A DNA stretch of 64,000 nt, from the NCBI RefSeq assembly GCF_002356555.2, contig NZ_AP017372.2, positions 930,001 through 994,000 on the forward strand. The letters are read 5' to 3'. This document shows positions 43,445 to 51,469 of the stretch, piece by piece. The notes below the pieces were generated by a model. It did no database searches. It was given only the letters and a program-made list of their open reading frames with translations, and was not told where the DNA came from. The stretch's first letter is position 1, and every line of letters starts with the position of its first letter. The stretch comes from Halorhodospira halochloris. Lineage in GTDB: Bacteria; Pseudomonadota; Gammaproteobacteria; Nitrococcales; Halorhodospiraceae. The translations under genes were made by a program, and so were the position numbers.

Positions 43445-43681
43445 GTGATTTTCGAAATCATCGGAGAAATTGAGGGAGCTGAGACATTTGCCGTTGGCAG
43501 CTCAATTCGTGAGCTTCCCCGTCTCCGGAAAACTTACGGACAGGGGAAATGGCGAAAGCGAAAAGGAATCGCCACCATTAGGCTGCGCAGTGGCGTTGAG
43601 CGTCGGGCCGAGATACACTGGTATGAGGCGACAGGCATAGGACGGAAGGAATTCAAGATCAAAAGATTTTTGGGAAACTGA
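43445..43681 (+). CDS. Small conserved protein of a two-gene pair (first)
   Basis: 78 residues from GTG 43445 behind a GAGGGA site. Basic, with RELPRLRKTYGQGKWRKRKGIATIRLRSG and a HWYEATGIGRKEFKIKRFL ending. I know this as a small protein that travels with the next gene in many proteobacteria, but no function has been assigned. Its size and basic end are toxin-like; the pairing suggests a toxin-antitoxin or similar module. One base separates its stop from the next ATG. Confidence 0.6.
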   Translation: MIFEIIGEIEGAETFAVGSSIRELPRLRKTYGQGKWRKRKGIATIRLRSGVERRAEIHWYEATGIGRKEFKIKRFLGN

Positions 43682-43682
43682 T

Positions 43683-43901
43683 ATGAATCAGCAATTTGTA
43701 ATCTGCATCGATAACGCGGAATATCCCGCGTCCTTGGAGCGGCGGAAACTTTATGAGGTCGTTCCAGATGCGGACGCAGAAGCTCTGGGGCAGGTGCGGG
43801 TCAAAGATGAATCCGGAGAGGACTACCTGTATCCGCAAGAGCTGTTCGTGGCTGTCGACCTCCCATCAAGCACTGAGAAAGCGGTAATCTCCGCTGCATA
43901 A
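43683..43901 (+). CDS. Small conserved protein of a two-gene pair (second)
   Basis: 72 acidic residues: FVICIDNAEYPASLERRKLY then VVPDADAEALGQVRVKDESG and EDYLYPQELFVAVDLP. The family is common and small, with no assigned function; it always seems to be a short beta-rich domain. Together with the basic partner at 43445 it forms a tight pair (ATG two bases after the stop). A decayed duplicate of its 3' end lies at 41203. Confidence 0.65.
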   Translation: MNQQFVICIDNAEYPASLERRKLYEVVPDADAEALGQVRVKDESGEDYLYPQELFVAVDLPSSTEKAVISAA

Positions 43902-43911
43902 CAACTAGCTC

Positions 43912-43965
43912 CAGCTCTTTATTGTTGGCTTCGAGGCATAGCAGAATCTCACCGCTCGCGAACCG
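43912..43965 (+). repeat. Scrambled AAA-tail and ABC-ATPase remnants
   Basis: TTTATTGTTGGCTTCGAGG matches an AAA 3' end, and AATCTCACCGCTCGCGAAC matches the ATPase gene near 47036. The two are directly joined, which indicates deletion between them. Confidence 0.65.
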
Positions 43966-43970
43966 GAACC

Positions 43971-44876
43971 CTAGCGCAGGATGAGCAGCGGCGTGCTCGA
44001 GCGCATGATCATGTGGGTGGTCGTGCTGCCGACAAAGAACCGGCGCAGCCGCGAGTGGCCGTAGGCCCCCATGGCCATGAGGTGGATATCCTGCTCCTTG
44101 CGGTAGTTGCACACTGTTTCGTCGATCCCGCCGGAACGGACCTCGGCGTGGACCGTGAAACCGGCCGCATCCAGCTGCTGAAGCGGGGCGAGCAACCGCT
44201 CGCGGTTGACTGCGGTGTCGGCGTCCACAAGCAGCAGGTGCGCCTCGAGCCCCTGGAGCAGCGGGCTCTCGGTGATGCGAACGACCACCTTGCGGGCCGC
44301 CGGGCTGCCGTCGTAGGCGATCAGGAATCGTTCTGGCTCGCGGAAGGCCAGCGGTGCCACCAGGATCGGCTTCTGCACTCGGCGGATGGTGCTCTCCAGG
44401 TGACTGCCGATATGCCGCTCTACGGCATCGCCGTCCTCACCCTGCTTGCCGAGCACCAGCAGGCGCATCTCCTCCTCGTAGCGGCGATGCAGCGTCTGAT
44501 CGTCGGGCAGGCTCTGCACGTCCGAGCGCACATACATGAAGCGGCTTACCTTGTTGGCGAAGAACAGCGCAGCGAGCAGAACGCCGGTGAGTACGCCGAT
44601 GGCCAGGTTGTGAGTGATCACCGTAACTGCCACGGTGCTAATCATGACTATGTTGGTGCTCATCGGGTGCTTGGGCAGATCCCGGATCGAGGCCCAGCTG
44701 AAGGTGTCGATGGAGACCATGATCATCACCGCCACCAGCGCCGCCATCGGGATTATTTCCAGTAGCGGGGTCAGAAAGACCACGAGGATCAGCAGCACTA
44801 GGCCGGCTCGTACGCAATACGAAACCACGCTGGTGCGCTCACGGGCCGAACCCGGAGCCTGGACGTCGCGAATCAC
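43971..44876 (-). pseudogene. SulP-type transporter fragment fused to UspA domain
   Basis: 301 residues. The first about 115 are the last helices of a SulP anion transporter (LVVFLTPLLEIIPMAALVAV, SIRDLPKHPMSTNIVMI, NLAIGVLTGVLLAALFFANK). The front two thirds of the transporter and its STAS domain are missing. After RFMYVRSDVQS the chain switches to universal-stress-protein sequence: RYEEEMRLLVLGKQGE, FLIAYDGSPAARKVV, and the ATP-binding end MGAYGHSRLRRFFVGSTTTH. SulP and UspA genes are often adjacent (bicarbonate/sulfate transport), so this looks like a deletion that fused two neighbours. Upstream at 44877-44905 the similarity simply stops. Probably not functional. Confidence 0.7.
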
Positions 44877-44948
44877 CAGCAGACCCGGAAGGGCCTGCCA
44901 CCAAGGAGGGCGCTGTTCGTGTCAATCGTGAAGGGCGGGGGTCCTACC

Positions 44949-45081
44949 AGCCCCTGGGCTTTATATACAAGTGGGCTGACATCAGGGCGGAGCGCGGCCT
45001 GACCTTTAAATTTGTGCGGGGGGCGCTTTGGAGGTTCCTTCTTGTATAATGCAAAATCAACTTTGCGTCCTAGGCGGAGGG
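44949..45081 (+). repeat. Duplicated leader of AAA copy 3
   Basis: Near-identical to 41601-41732, containing CTTTATATACAAGTGGGCTG and the TATAAT region. It is preceded by 70 bp of unmatched sequence at the SulP break. Confidence 0.85.
45045..45066 (+). promoter_or_regulatory. TATAAT box with imperfect palindrome, AAA copy 3
   Basis: TATAAT 45045-45050, then GCAAAATCAACTTTGC, in which GCAAA/TTTGC pair. Same layout as copies 2 and 4. Confidence 0.5.
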
Positions 45082-45085
45082 CGAT

Positions 45086-46648
45086 TTGACGGGTGCTGCT
45101 AAGAAAAAGCTGCCGATAGGTATTCAAACCTTCGCCGACATGGCTAGCGGTGAATACTACTATGTTGATAAGACGGCGCATATTTATCAGCTAGTCGAGC
45201 AGGGGCGTTACTTTTTTCTCTCCCGGCCAAGACGCTTTGGTAAGAGCCTGCTGATCGACACCATTAAGACTCTATTTGAAGGGCGTGAGGAGCTTTTTCG
45301 CGGCCTGTATGTTCATGATAAGTGGGACTGGAAGCAAACACACCCGGTGATTCGGCTGAGCTTTGCCGATGGGGTGATGCAGAATCGCTCGCAGCTCGAT
45401 ACCCATATCCTGGAGTTGCTCGAGGAGACCGCCGAGCGGCTGGGCATTTCTTTAGATAATACCTCCATCCACGGCCGTTTTCGTGAGCTGATCTACAAGG
45501 CCCACGAGCATCACTGTGCCAGGGCGGTGGTGCTAATTGATGAGTACGACAAACCCATCCTCGATAACATCACTGCACCGAATCGGGCGCGCGAGCTGCG
45601 CGAGGGTTTAAAGAATCTCTACTCGGTATTAAAAGACGCCGACCCTCATTTGCGTTTTTGCCTGCTCACCGGGGTCTCTAAGTTCAGTAAGGTGAGTCTC
45701 TTTTCGGGGCTGAATAATCTGCGTGATATAACACTATCTACCGATTACTCTACCATCTGTGGCTACACCGACACCGATGTCGACTCCGTCTTCGCCGCAG
45801 AGTTGTCGGGGCTAGATCGAGAACAGATCCGTCGTTGGTATAACGGCTACAGCTGGGCAGATCAGCAAAATGCAGCGGTTTATAACCCTTTCGACCTACT
45901 GCTCCTGTTCCAGGAGCGCCGTTTTGCCCCTTACTGGTTCGAGTCGGCAACGCCCACATTCCTTGTCGATCTGCTCGCCGAGCGCGGTATCTTTACTCCG
46001 CGTTTGGAGCAGATGCAGACCGAAGCCGAGCTGCTCAGCCGCTTCGACGTTGAGCAGATCGCTACCGAGGCCTTGCTGTTCCAGACCGGCTACCTGACAG
46101 TCCACCATGTCGAGGAGCCGATGACCGGCTACTGGCTCTACACCCTTGGTTACCCCAATGTTGAAGTCGAATCCAGTCTCAACCAAGCTTTACTGCCGGC
46201 GCTTGGTGTTAACGAGGCGCCGCGACAGCGCCTTGCCCTGTTCAGAGTCCTGCAGTCAGCCGATCTTGAGGCCTTGGCAGATCACCTGAAAGGACTCTAC
46301 GCCTCATTGCCCCACGATTGGTACCGCAACAACCCCATTGCTCGTTATGAGGGCCACTACGCCAGCGTTTTTTACAGCCACTTTGCCGCCCTGGGGCTTG
46401 ATGTAACCGTTGAGGATTCGAGCAACGCCGGTAAAGTCGACATGAGCGTCGATTTCAACGGCACTATCTATCTCTTCGAGTTTAAGGTTGTCGAACAGGT
46501 ACCTACAGGCAAGGCTCTGCAGCAGCTCAAGGACAAGGGCTACGCCGCAAAATACCTAGGCGAGGGCAAGCCGATCTACCTTATCGGCGTAGAATTTTCC
46601 CGCGAGCAGCGCCAGATTGTAGGTTTTGAGGTAGAGCAGATGAACTGA
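45086..46648 (+). CDS. AAA-ATPase-like / PD-(D/E)XK protein, copy 3 (blocks b-b-a)
   Basis: 520 residues from TTG 45086. Walker A RPRRFGKS at 47-54, Walker B VVLIDEYD at 148-155, and E465-F-K467 with upstream D452/D456 as the nuclease-like site. Block 1 (about 97-144) is type b, block 2 (about 213-278) type b (STDYSTICGYTDTDVDSVF, WADQQNAAVYNPFDLLLLF), and block 3 (about 302-404) type a (RLEQMQTEAELL, EEPMTGYWLYTLGYP). Ends EQMN. It is followed 55 bp later by an intact ABC ATPase, and the shared flank suggests that this order is the ancestral unit. Confidence 0.87.
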   Translation: MTGAAKKKLPIGIQTFADMASGEYYYVDKTAHIYQLVEQGRYFFLSRPRRFGKSLLIDTIKTLFEGREELFRGLYVHDKWDWKQTHPVIRLSFADGVMQNRSQLDTHILELLEETAERLGISLDNTSIHGRFRELIYKAHEHHCARAVVLIDEYDKPILDNITAPNRARELREGLKNLYSVLKDADPHLRFCLLTGVSKFSKVSLFSGLNNLRDITLSTDYSTICGYTDTDVDSVFAAELSGLDREQIRRWYNGYSWADQQNAAVYNPFDLLLLFQERRFAPYWFESATPTFLVDLLAERGIFTPRLEQMQTEAELLSRFDVEQIATEALLFQTGYLTVHHVEEPMTGYWLYTLGYPNVEVESSLNQALLPALGVNEAPRQRLALFRVLQSADLEALADHLKGLYASLPHDWYRNNPIARYEGHYASVFYSHFAALGLDVTVEDSSNAGKVDMSVDFNGTIYLFEFKVVEQVPTGKALQQLKDKGYAAKYLGEGKPIYLIGVEFSREQRQIVGFEVEQMN

Positions 46649-46703
46649 TGGCAGACTGTGATTTGACTGCCGCCGGTATGCGCGGCTCTTCCATGGAGTA
46701 CGC

Positions 46704-47441
46704 ATGGTGTCAGAACAAAAAAATCAATCTGCCTGCTGTTCAGAAGTCTTCAACGCCCGCGGTATAACCAAGGTCTACCGCATGGGCGAAGTCGAGGTCT
46801 ACGCGCTACGCGGTGTGGACCTAACCATCTATGCCGGTGAGCTGGTCGTCCTGCTAGGACCGTCGGGGAGCGGTAAATCGACGCTGCTCAATATCCTCGG
46901 CGGCCTTGATGTGCCTAGCACAGGTCAGGTCATAGCACAGGGACAGGATCTGAGCACCGCTAGCGAGGGAGTGCTCACGGCGTTTAGGCGGCATTTCGTC
47001 GGTTTTGTCTTTCAGTTTTACAATCTTATTCCTAGTCTCACCGCTCGCGAAAACGTCGCTATCGTCACCGAGATCGCCCGCGATCCCATGGCCCCCGAGG
47101 AGGCGCTTGATATGGTTGGGCTGGGTAAGCGCATAGATCACTTTCCGGCACAGCTCTCCGGCGGCGAGCAGCAGCGAGTAGCGATTGCCCGAGCTATTGC
47201 CAAGCGCCCGCAGGTGTTGCTTTGCGATGAGCCGACCGGGGCGCTCGACTCAAAGACCGGTATTGCCGTGCTTGAGGTGCTGGAGCAGATAAATCAGCAA
47301 ATCGGCACGACTACCGCGATCATCACCCACAACGCCGATATAGCCTCCATGGCGCACCGGGTCATCGACTTTAAGGATGGTCTGATTGACTCAGTGCGGG
47401 CGAACCCGGTTCGCCGAGCGGCTCGAGATATAGTCTGGTGA
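46704..47441 (+). CDS. ABC transporter ATPase (MacB/LolD type)
   Basis: 245 residues. Walker [10 protein letters not shown] (about 52-60), Q-loop [14 protein letters not shown], signature LSGGEQQR, Walker [14 protein letters not shown]-loop ITHN. The [13 protein letters not shown] opening and short length place it with the ATPases of FtsX-like MacB/LolD exporters, which extrude substrates or lipoproteins rather than move them through a channel. It is the first gene of a three-gene operon with permease and periplasmic adaptor. Overlaps the permease start by 4 bp. A short N-terminal extension has two adjacent Cys (ACCSE). Confidence 0.9.
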   Translation: MVSEQKNQSACCSEVFNARGITKVYRMGEVEVYALRGVDLTIYAGELVVLLGPSGSGKSTLLNILGGLDVPSTGQVIAQGQDLSTASEGVLTAFRRHFVGFVFQFYNLIPSLTARENVAIVTEIARDPMAPEEALDMVGLGKRIDHFPAQLSGGEQQRVAIARAIAKRPQVLLCDEPTGALDSKTGIAVLEVLEQINQQIGTTTAIITHNADIASMAHRVIDFKDGLIDSVRANPVRRAARDIVW

Positions 47442-49801
47442 GAGCCCTCAACCATAAGCTGGTGCGCGAGCTGGTGGCGATGCGCAGCCAGGTTTTCGCC
47501 ATTGCGGTAGTTATCGCCGCCGGAGTGGCCACTTTGGTGATGTTTCTTACCTCGCTCTATGCCCTTACTGAGACGCGCGCTTCGTTCTATCAAGATTATC
47601 GATTTGCCGATGTCTTCGCCGCTGCTGAGCGTGTCCCGCAAGGGGTAGTGGCGGAGATAGAAAGCATCCCTGGTGTGCAGCGCGTTGCCGAGCGGGTAGT
47701 TGCGGGGGCTAATATTGAAGTTGCGGGGTTTGCGGATCCGATCAGCGGTCGCATCATTTCACTGCCTGATGGCGACAATGCCGAACTCAACAGCCTGTTC
47801 CTGAGCTCCGGGCGGCTGCCTGAGCCATATAGAGATGATGAGGTTGTGATTAGTGATGGTTTCGCTGAGGCGCATGAGTTGCAGCCCGGCGATAGCTTGA
47901 GCGCCATAGTCCGCGGCCGCTATCAGCGCTTGGAAATTGTCGGAGTGGCGATTTCGCCGGAATTTATCTATCAGATCCGCCCTGGGGAGTTCCTGCCCGA
48001 TTTTGAGCGCTACGCCATCATGTGGCTGAACCGCTCGGCGCTGGCCGCCGCTTATGACATGGAAGGTTCGTTTAATGACGTGGTGCTGACTCTGCAACGG
48101 GATGCCCGCGTCGGCGATGTTATTGATGAGCTAGATCATCTCCTTGAACCGTGGGGCGGGCAGGGCGCGTATAGTCGCGACCATCAACTCTCGCACCGGT
48201 TGCTGGAGGATGAGTTCGAGCAGCTAAGCGATATGACACTGCTTATCCCGGCAATATTTCTGGGGGTTTCGGCCTTTTTGCTCAATGTAGTTATCGGCCG
48301 ACTGATCGCGACTCAGCGCGAGAGCATAGGCATTCTCCGAGCCTTTGGTTACTCCCGCCTGGCCATCGCGAATCACTATCTGCTGCTGGTCTTGGTTATT
48401 CTGGCCATTGGCCTACTCCTCGGGGTGGGTCTGGGGTATTGGCTTGGCGAGGGGATGGCCGCCTTATACGCGGATTTTTTCCGTTTCCCCTTTCTCGACT
48501 ATCAACTTCAACTGCGCACCGTTGCAATCGCAGCGCTGGTTACCTTGCTGGCCGGAGTGGCCGGTACCCTGGTTGCCGTGCAGCGCGCGGCCAAACTTGC
48601 CCCAGCGCAAGCGATGCGCCCTGAGCCGCCGCCTAGTTTTCGCCCCACAGTTATCGAGCGTCTCGGCCTGCAGCGCTATCTCGGTCAGCCGACGCGGATG
48701 ATCTTACGCTCACTCGAGCGCTGGCCGTTGCGCACCATGTTGAGTGTTACCGGTATAGCCTTCGCCGTCGGGATCCTTTTGATAGGCCCCTATCAGCGCA
48801 ACGCCCTGGATGCCCTGATCGGGGTGCAATTTAACTTGATCCAGCGTGATGATGTCACGGTCTCTTTCTATGAGCCTACCTCGCGCAAGGTCATCCACGA
48901 GTTGGCTGGACTGCCGGGGGTGGAGCTGGTCGAGCCGCATCGCTACGTCAGTGCCGAGGTGGGTAAGGGGCACCGCTATCAGCGCATGGCAATCCTCGGC
49001 TTGGAGCAGGATGCGAGCCTGCGGCGGTTGATCGACACCGATCATAGGCAGGTCAACCTGCCCGCTGAGGGTGCCCTGATAACCGATTATCTGGCTGAAA
49101 TGCTCGACGTCGAAATCGATGACACATTGCACATCCGTTTTCTCGAGGGGCGTCGAGGCAGTGTCGAAGTCCCGGTGAGCGGGATTATCGCCGAGTATGT
49201 AGGCGTCTCCGTCTACATCAATCTCGCAACTCTCAATCGGCTGATGGGTGAGGGCGAGGCGGTTTCTGGGGCGTGGCTGGCGGTCGATCCAGATCGACGC
49301 CAAGAGTTGCTGACTGAGCTTGATCGACGACCGCGGACTGCCAGCGTAACCGAGAGCGCTGCGGCGATGAGAAGCTTCAGCGAGTATGTTGCTGAGACAA
49401 TGTACGCCGTGCTATTTATGACCATGCTGCTGGCATCTGCCATAGCCTTCGGGGTGATTTACAACAACGCCCGTATAGCCTTGGCGGAACGGGCGCGCGA
49501 ATTGGCTAGCTTGCGGGTGCTTGGATTTACCCGCAATGAGATCGGTTACATCCTTATCGGCGAGCAAGCGGTTTTAATAGCTCTGGCGCTTGTTCCCGGC
49601 TTTGTCATTGGCCACTTTCTCTATGCCGCTATGGTGGCGGCGGTTGAGTCGGAGCTATATCGTGTGCCGATGTTGCCCTCGCTAAGTGGTATGGCCACAG
49701 CTAGCGCGGTTATTTTTGCTGTCGGGCTCTTTTCCGGTTGGGTGGTAAAGCGGCGCCTGGATCGGCTCGATTTGATTGAAGTGCTTAAGTCGCGAGAATG
49801 A
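47438..49801 (+). CDS. ABC transporter permease with two FtsX domains
   Basis: 787 residues from GTG 47438, inside the end of the ATPase gene. Layout: N-terminal helix ([20 protein letters not shown]), a periplasmic MacB-core-like domain, three helices forming the first FtsX domain ([19 protein letters not shown] onward), a central helix and second periplasmic domain, and a second FtsX domain ending [19 protein letters not shown]. This duplicated form usually works as a homodimer of one long subunit with an ATPase dimer. The adaptor gene follows. Substrate unknown; such systems handle lipoproteins, lipids or peptides. Confidence 0.9.
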   Translation: MRALNHKLVRELVAMRSQVFAIAVVIAAGVATLVMFLTSLYALTETRASFYQDYRFADVFAAAERVPQGVVAEIESIPGVQRVAERVVAGANIEVAGFADPISGRIISLPDGDNAELNSLFLSSGRLPEPYRDDEVVISDGFAEAHELQPGDSLSAIVRGRYQRLEIVGVAISPEFIYQIRPGEFLPDFERYAIMWLNRSALAAAYDMEGSFNDVVLTLQRDARVGDVIDELDHLLEPWGGQGAYSRDHQLSHRLLEDEFEQLSDMTLLIPAIFLGVSAFLLNVVIGRLIATQRESIGILRAFGYSRLAIANHYLLLVLVILAIGLLLGVGLGYWLGEGMAALYADFFRFPFLDYQLQLRTVAIAALVTLLAGVAGTLVAVQRAAKLAPAQAMRPEPPPSFRPTVIERLGLQRYLGQPTRMILRSLERWPLRTMLSVTGIAFAVGILLIGPYQRNALDALIGVQFNLIQRDDVTVSFYEPTSRKVIHELAGLPGVELVEPHRYVSAEVGKGHRYQRMAILGLEQDASLRRLIDTDHRQVNLPAEGALITDYLAEMLDVEIDDTLHIRFLEGRRGSVEVPVSGIIAEYVGVSVYINLATLNRLMGEGEAVSGAWLAVDPDRRQELLTELDRRPRTASVTESAAAMRSFSEYVAETMYAVLFMTMLLASAIAFGVIYNNARIALAERARELASLRVLGFTRNEIGYILIGEQAVLIALALVPGFVIGHFLYAAMVAAVESELYRVPMLPSLSGMATASAVIFAVGLFSGWVVKRRLDRLDLIEVLKSRE

Positions 49802-49831
49802 GCGGTCGTCAGGCGACTGGCAGCGTAGCTC

Positions 49832-49888
49832 CACTAGGCTAGCGTCTTCTCCAGCTACTTTGCCGCTCTGGGGCTGGATAAAACAGTG
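49832..49888 (+). repeat. AAA-gene fragment between permease and adaptor
   Basis: CACTAGGCTAGCGTCTTCTC then CAGCTACTTTGCCGCTCTGG and GGCTGGATAAAACAGT corresponds to the AAA coding segment for HYASVFYSHFAALGLD, with scattered changes and a stop. It shows that AAA sequence recombined into this operon. Confidence 0.75.
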
Positions 49889-49910
49889 TAGCCATTCGCG
49901 GGAGTCAATT

Positions 49911-51218
49911 GTGGGGGCGACAGGTTCGGTTAAAAAGTGGCTGCTTGGGTCTGCGGGGGTGCTGCTGGCAGCCATGTTGGTGGTGTTGATTGCCAGGCCC
50001 GCACCGGTCTCGGTTGATGAGGGCACGGTTAGCCGCGGGGCGTTAGAAAGAACCCTGGAGGAGGAGGGCGAGACGCGGGCGATGGAGCGCTACGTCCTCT
50101 CCGCCCCGGTCAGTGCTTTTGTGCGCCGCTTGCACCTGGATGCCGGTGATCGTGTTAGCCAAGGCGACACCTTGGCAGTGCTCGATCCGCTGGCCTCGGC
50201 GGCACTCGATCCGCGCGCCCGGGCGCAGGCTCAGGCGCAACTCAGTGCTGCAGAGGCGGCGATAGAGAGCGCGCGTGCCGATATGCAGGCAGCGCTGGCG
50301 AGTGCTGATGGCGCTGCCGATGAGCACCAACGGTTAGCCGATTTGGCAGCCGATGACGCGGTGAGTGAGCGTGAGCTGGAGCGCGCCGCCGCTGAGCGCC
50401 GGCGTTTCGAGGCGCTGCAGCGCGCGAGCGAGTTCCGACTCGCAGTGGCTCAGGCCGAACGTGAGCAGGCAGCTGCGCTGCTCGAGGTAGGGCCCGGTAC
50501 GGTCGGCTACGGTCTTCTCGATATGTTCACTAGTGATCCGCACGGCTCAACGACTGCGAGTGGCGTAAAAGCGGAGGCCAAAGAAGCACCTGGTAAGTCC
50601 GACAAGAAGCCTCACGGGCCCGCCGCTGGGCGACTCTTTATGCCAGCCCCAGTTGACGGCGTGATACTTGGGCGGGCCTTTGAAAGCGCCCGCGTGGTGC
50701 AGCCTGGTGAGCCCATCCTGGAGCTGGCCAATCTCGATTATCTCGAAGTGGAGGTAGAGGTGCGCTCGGCTGACGCGGTTCGCATTGAACCTGGTATGCC
50801 GGTGCGCCTTGAGCGCTGGGGCGGAGATGTGCCTCTCAAGGCTCAAGTCAGGCGGATAGAGCCGGGCGGTTTTGAGTACATCAGTGCGCTCGGCGTCGAA
50901 GAGCGTCGGGTCAGGGTGATAGTAGATATCTTATCGCCACGTGAGGATTGGCAGGGTCTGGGGGATGGCTTCAGGGTCAATGCAGTCTTTATCCTGGCCT
51001 CGGCAGAAGATGTCCTGCGAGTCCCGGTCAGCGCTCTGTTCAGGCATGAGGGTGAGTGGGCGGTGTTTGCTATCGAGCAGCGCCGAGCCCGCTTGCGCGA
51101 AGTCGAGATAGGTGAGCGCGGGGTGCGTTTTGCTGAGATAAAGGCAGGCTTGGGTGAGGGCGATCGAGTAGTAGTGCATCCGCCGCGTGAGCTTGAAGAT
51201 GGGAGCCGAGTTAATTAG
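49911..51218 (+). CDS. Periplasmic adaptor (HlyD/MacA-like) of the ABC system
   Basis: 435 residues from GTG 49911 (VGATGSVKKWLLGSAGVLLA), with GGAG upstream. A longer in-frame ATG at 49776 would read through the permease end and the AAA fragment and is rejected. One N-terminal anchor helix, then the lipoyl half-motif (VLSAPVSAFVRRLHLDAGDR, QGDTLAVLD), a long helical hairpin (QAQAQLSAAEAAIESARADM ... AERRRFEALQRASEFRLAVA), the second lipoyl half (MPAPVDGVILGRAFE), and beta-barrel and membrane-proximal domains. Connects the permease to an outer-membrane exit duct not encoded here. Confidence 0.88.
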   Translation: MGATGSVKKWLLGSAGVLLAAMLVVLIARPAPVSVDEGTVSRGALERTLEEEGETRAMERYVLSAPVSAFVRRLHLDAGDRVSQGDTLAVLDPLASAALDPRARAQAQAQLSAAEAAIESARADMQAALASADGAADEHQRLADLAADDAVSERELERAAAERRRFEALQRASEFRLAVAQAEREQAAALLEVGPGTVGYGLLDMFTSDPHGSTTASGVKAEAKEAPGKSDKKPHGPAAGRLFMPAPVDGVILGRAFESARVVQPGEPILELANLDYLEVEVEVRSADAVRIEPGMPVRLERWGGDVPLKAQVRRIEPGGFEYISALGVEERRVRVIVDILSPREDWQGLGDGFRVNAVFILASAEDVLRVPVSALFRHEGEWAVFAIEQRRARLREVEIGERGVRFAEIKAGLGEGDRVVVHPPRELEDGSRVN

Positions 51219-51302
51219 GGGGAAGTCTGAGGTGCACGATCTGTTGATCACGCCACTGCACCGGAACGGGTCCGCGGGCAGCGCGAGGAGCTTCAGTGCC
51301 CG

Positions 51303-51419
51303 GTACCCTAGCGCAGGATGAGCAGCGGTGTGCTCGAGCCCCTGGAGCAGCGGGTTCTCGCTGATGCGATCCGGCCACCTTCCGGGCCGCCGGGCTGCCG
51401 TCGTAGGCGATCAGGAGGT
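51303..51419 (-). pseudogene. Universal-stress-protein remnant
   Basis: CCTAGCGCAGGATGAGCAGC then GGTGTGCTCGAGC matches the 3' end of the fused gene at 43971. It jumps directly to CCCCTGGAGCAGCGGGTTCTCG...GTCGTAGGCGATCAGGA, which matches 44248-44325 inside the same gene, so an internal deletion has occurred. It joins immediately to the AAA copy 4 leader. Confidence 0.75.
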
Positions 51420-51428
51420 TCCTTCTTG

Positions 51429-51450
51429 TATAATGCAAAATCAACTTTGC
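51429..51450 (+). promoter_or_regulatory. TATAAT box with imperfect palindrome, AAA copy 4
   Basis: TATAAT 51429-51434, then GCAAAATCAACTTTGC as in copy 3. The shared leader of copy 4 begins only about 10 bp upstream (GGTTCCTTCTTG), so the box itself is the minimum conserved control region. Confidence 0.5.
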
Positions 51451-51469
51451 GTCCTAGGCGGAGGGTAAT

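Noticed and set aside
49776-49910. Longer adaptor protein starting at ATG 49776
   Set aside because: It would begin inside the permease gene and read through an AAA-gene scrap. GTG 49911 gives a proper anchor helix and ribosome site.
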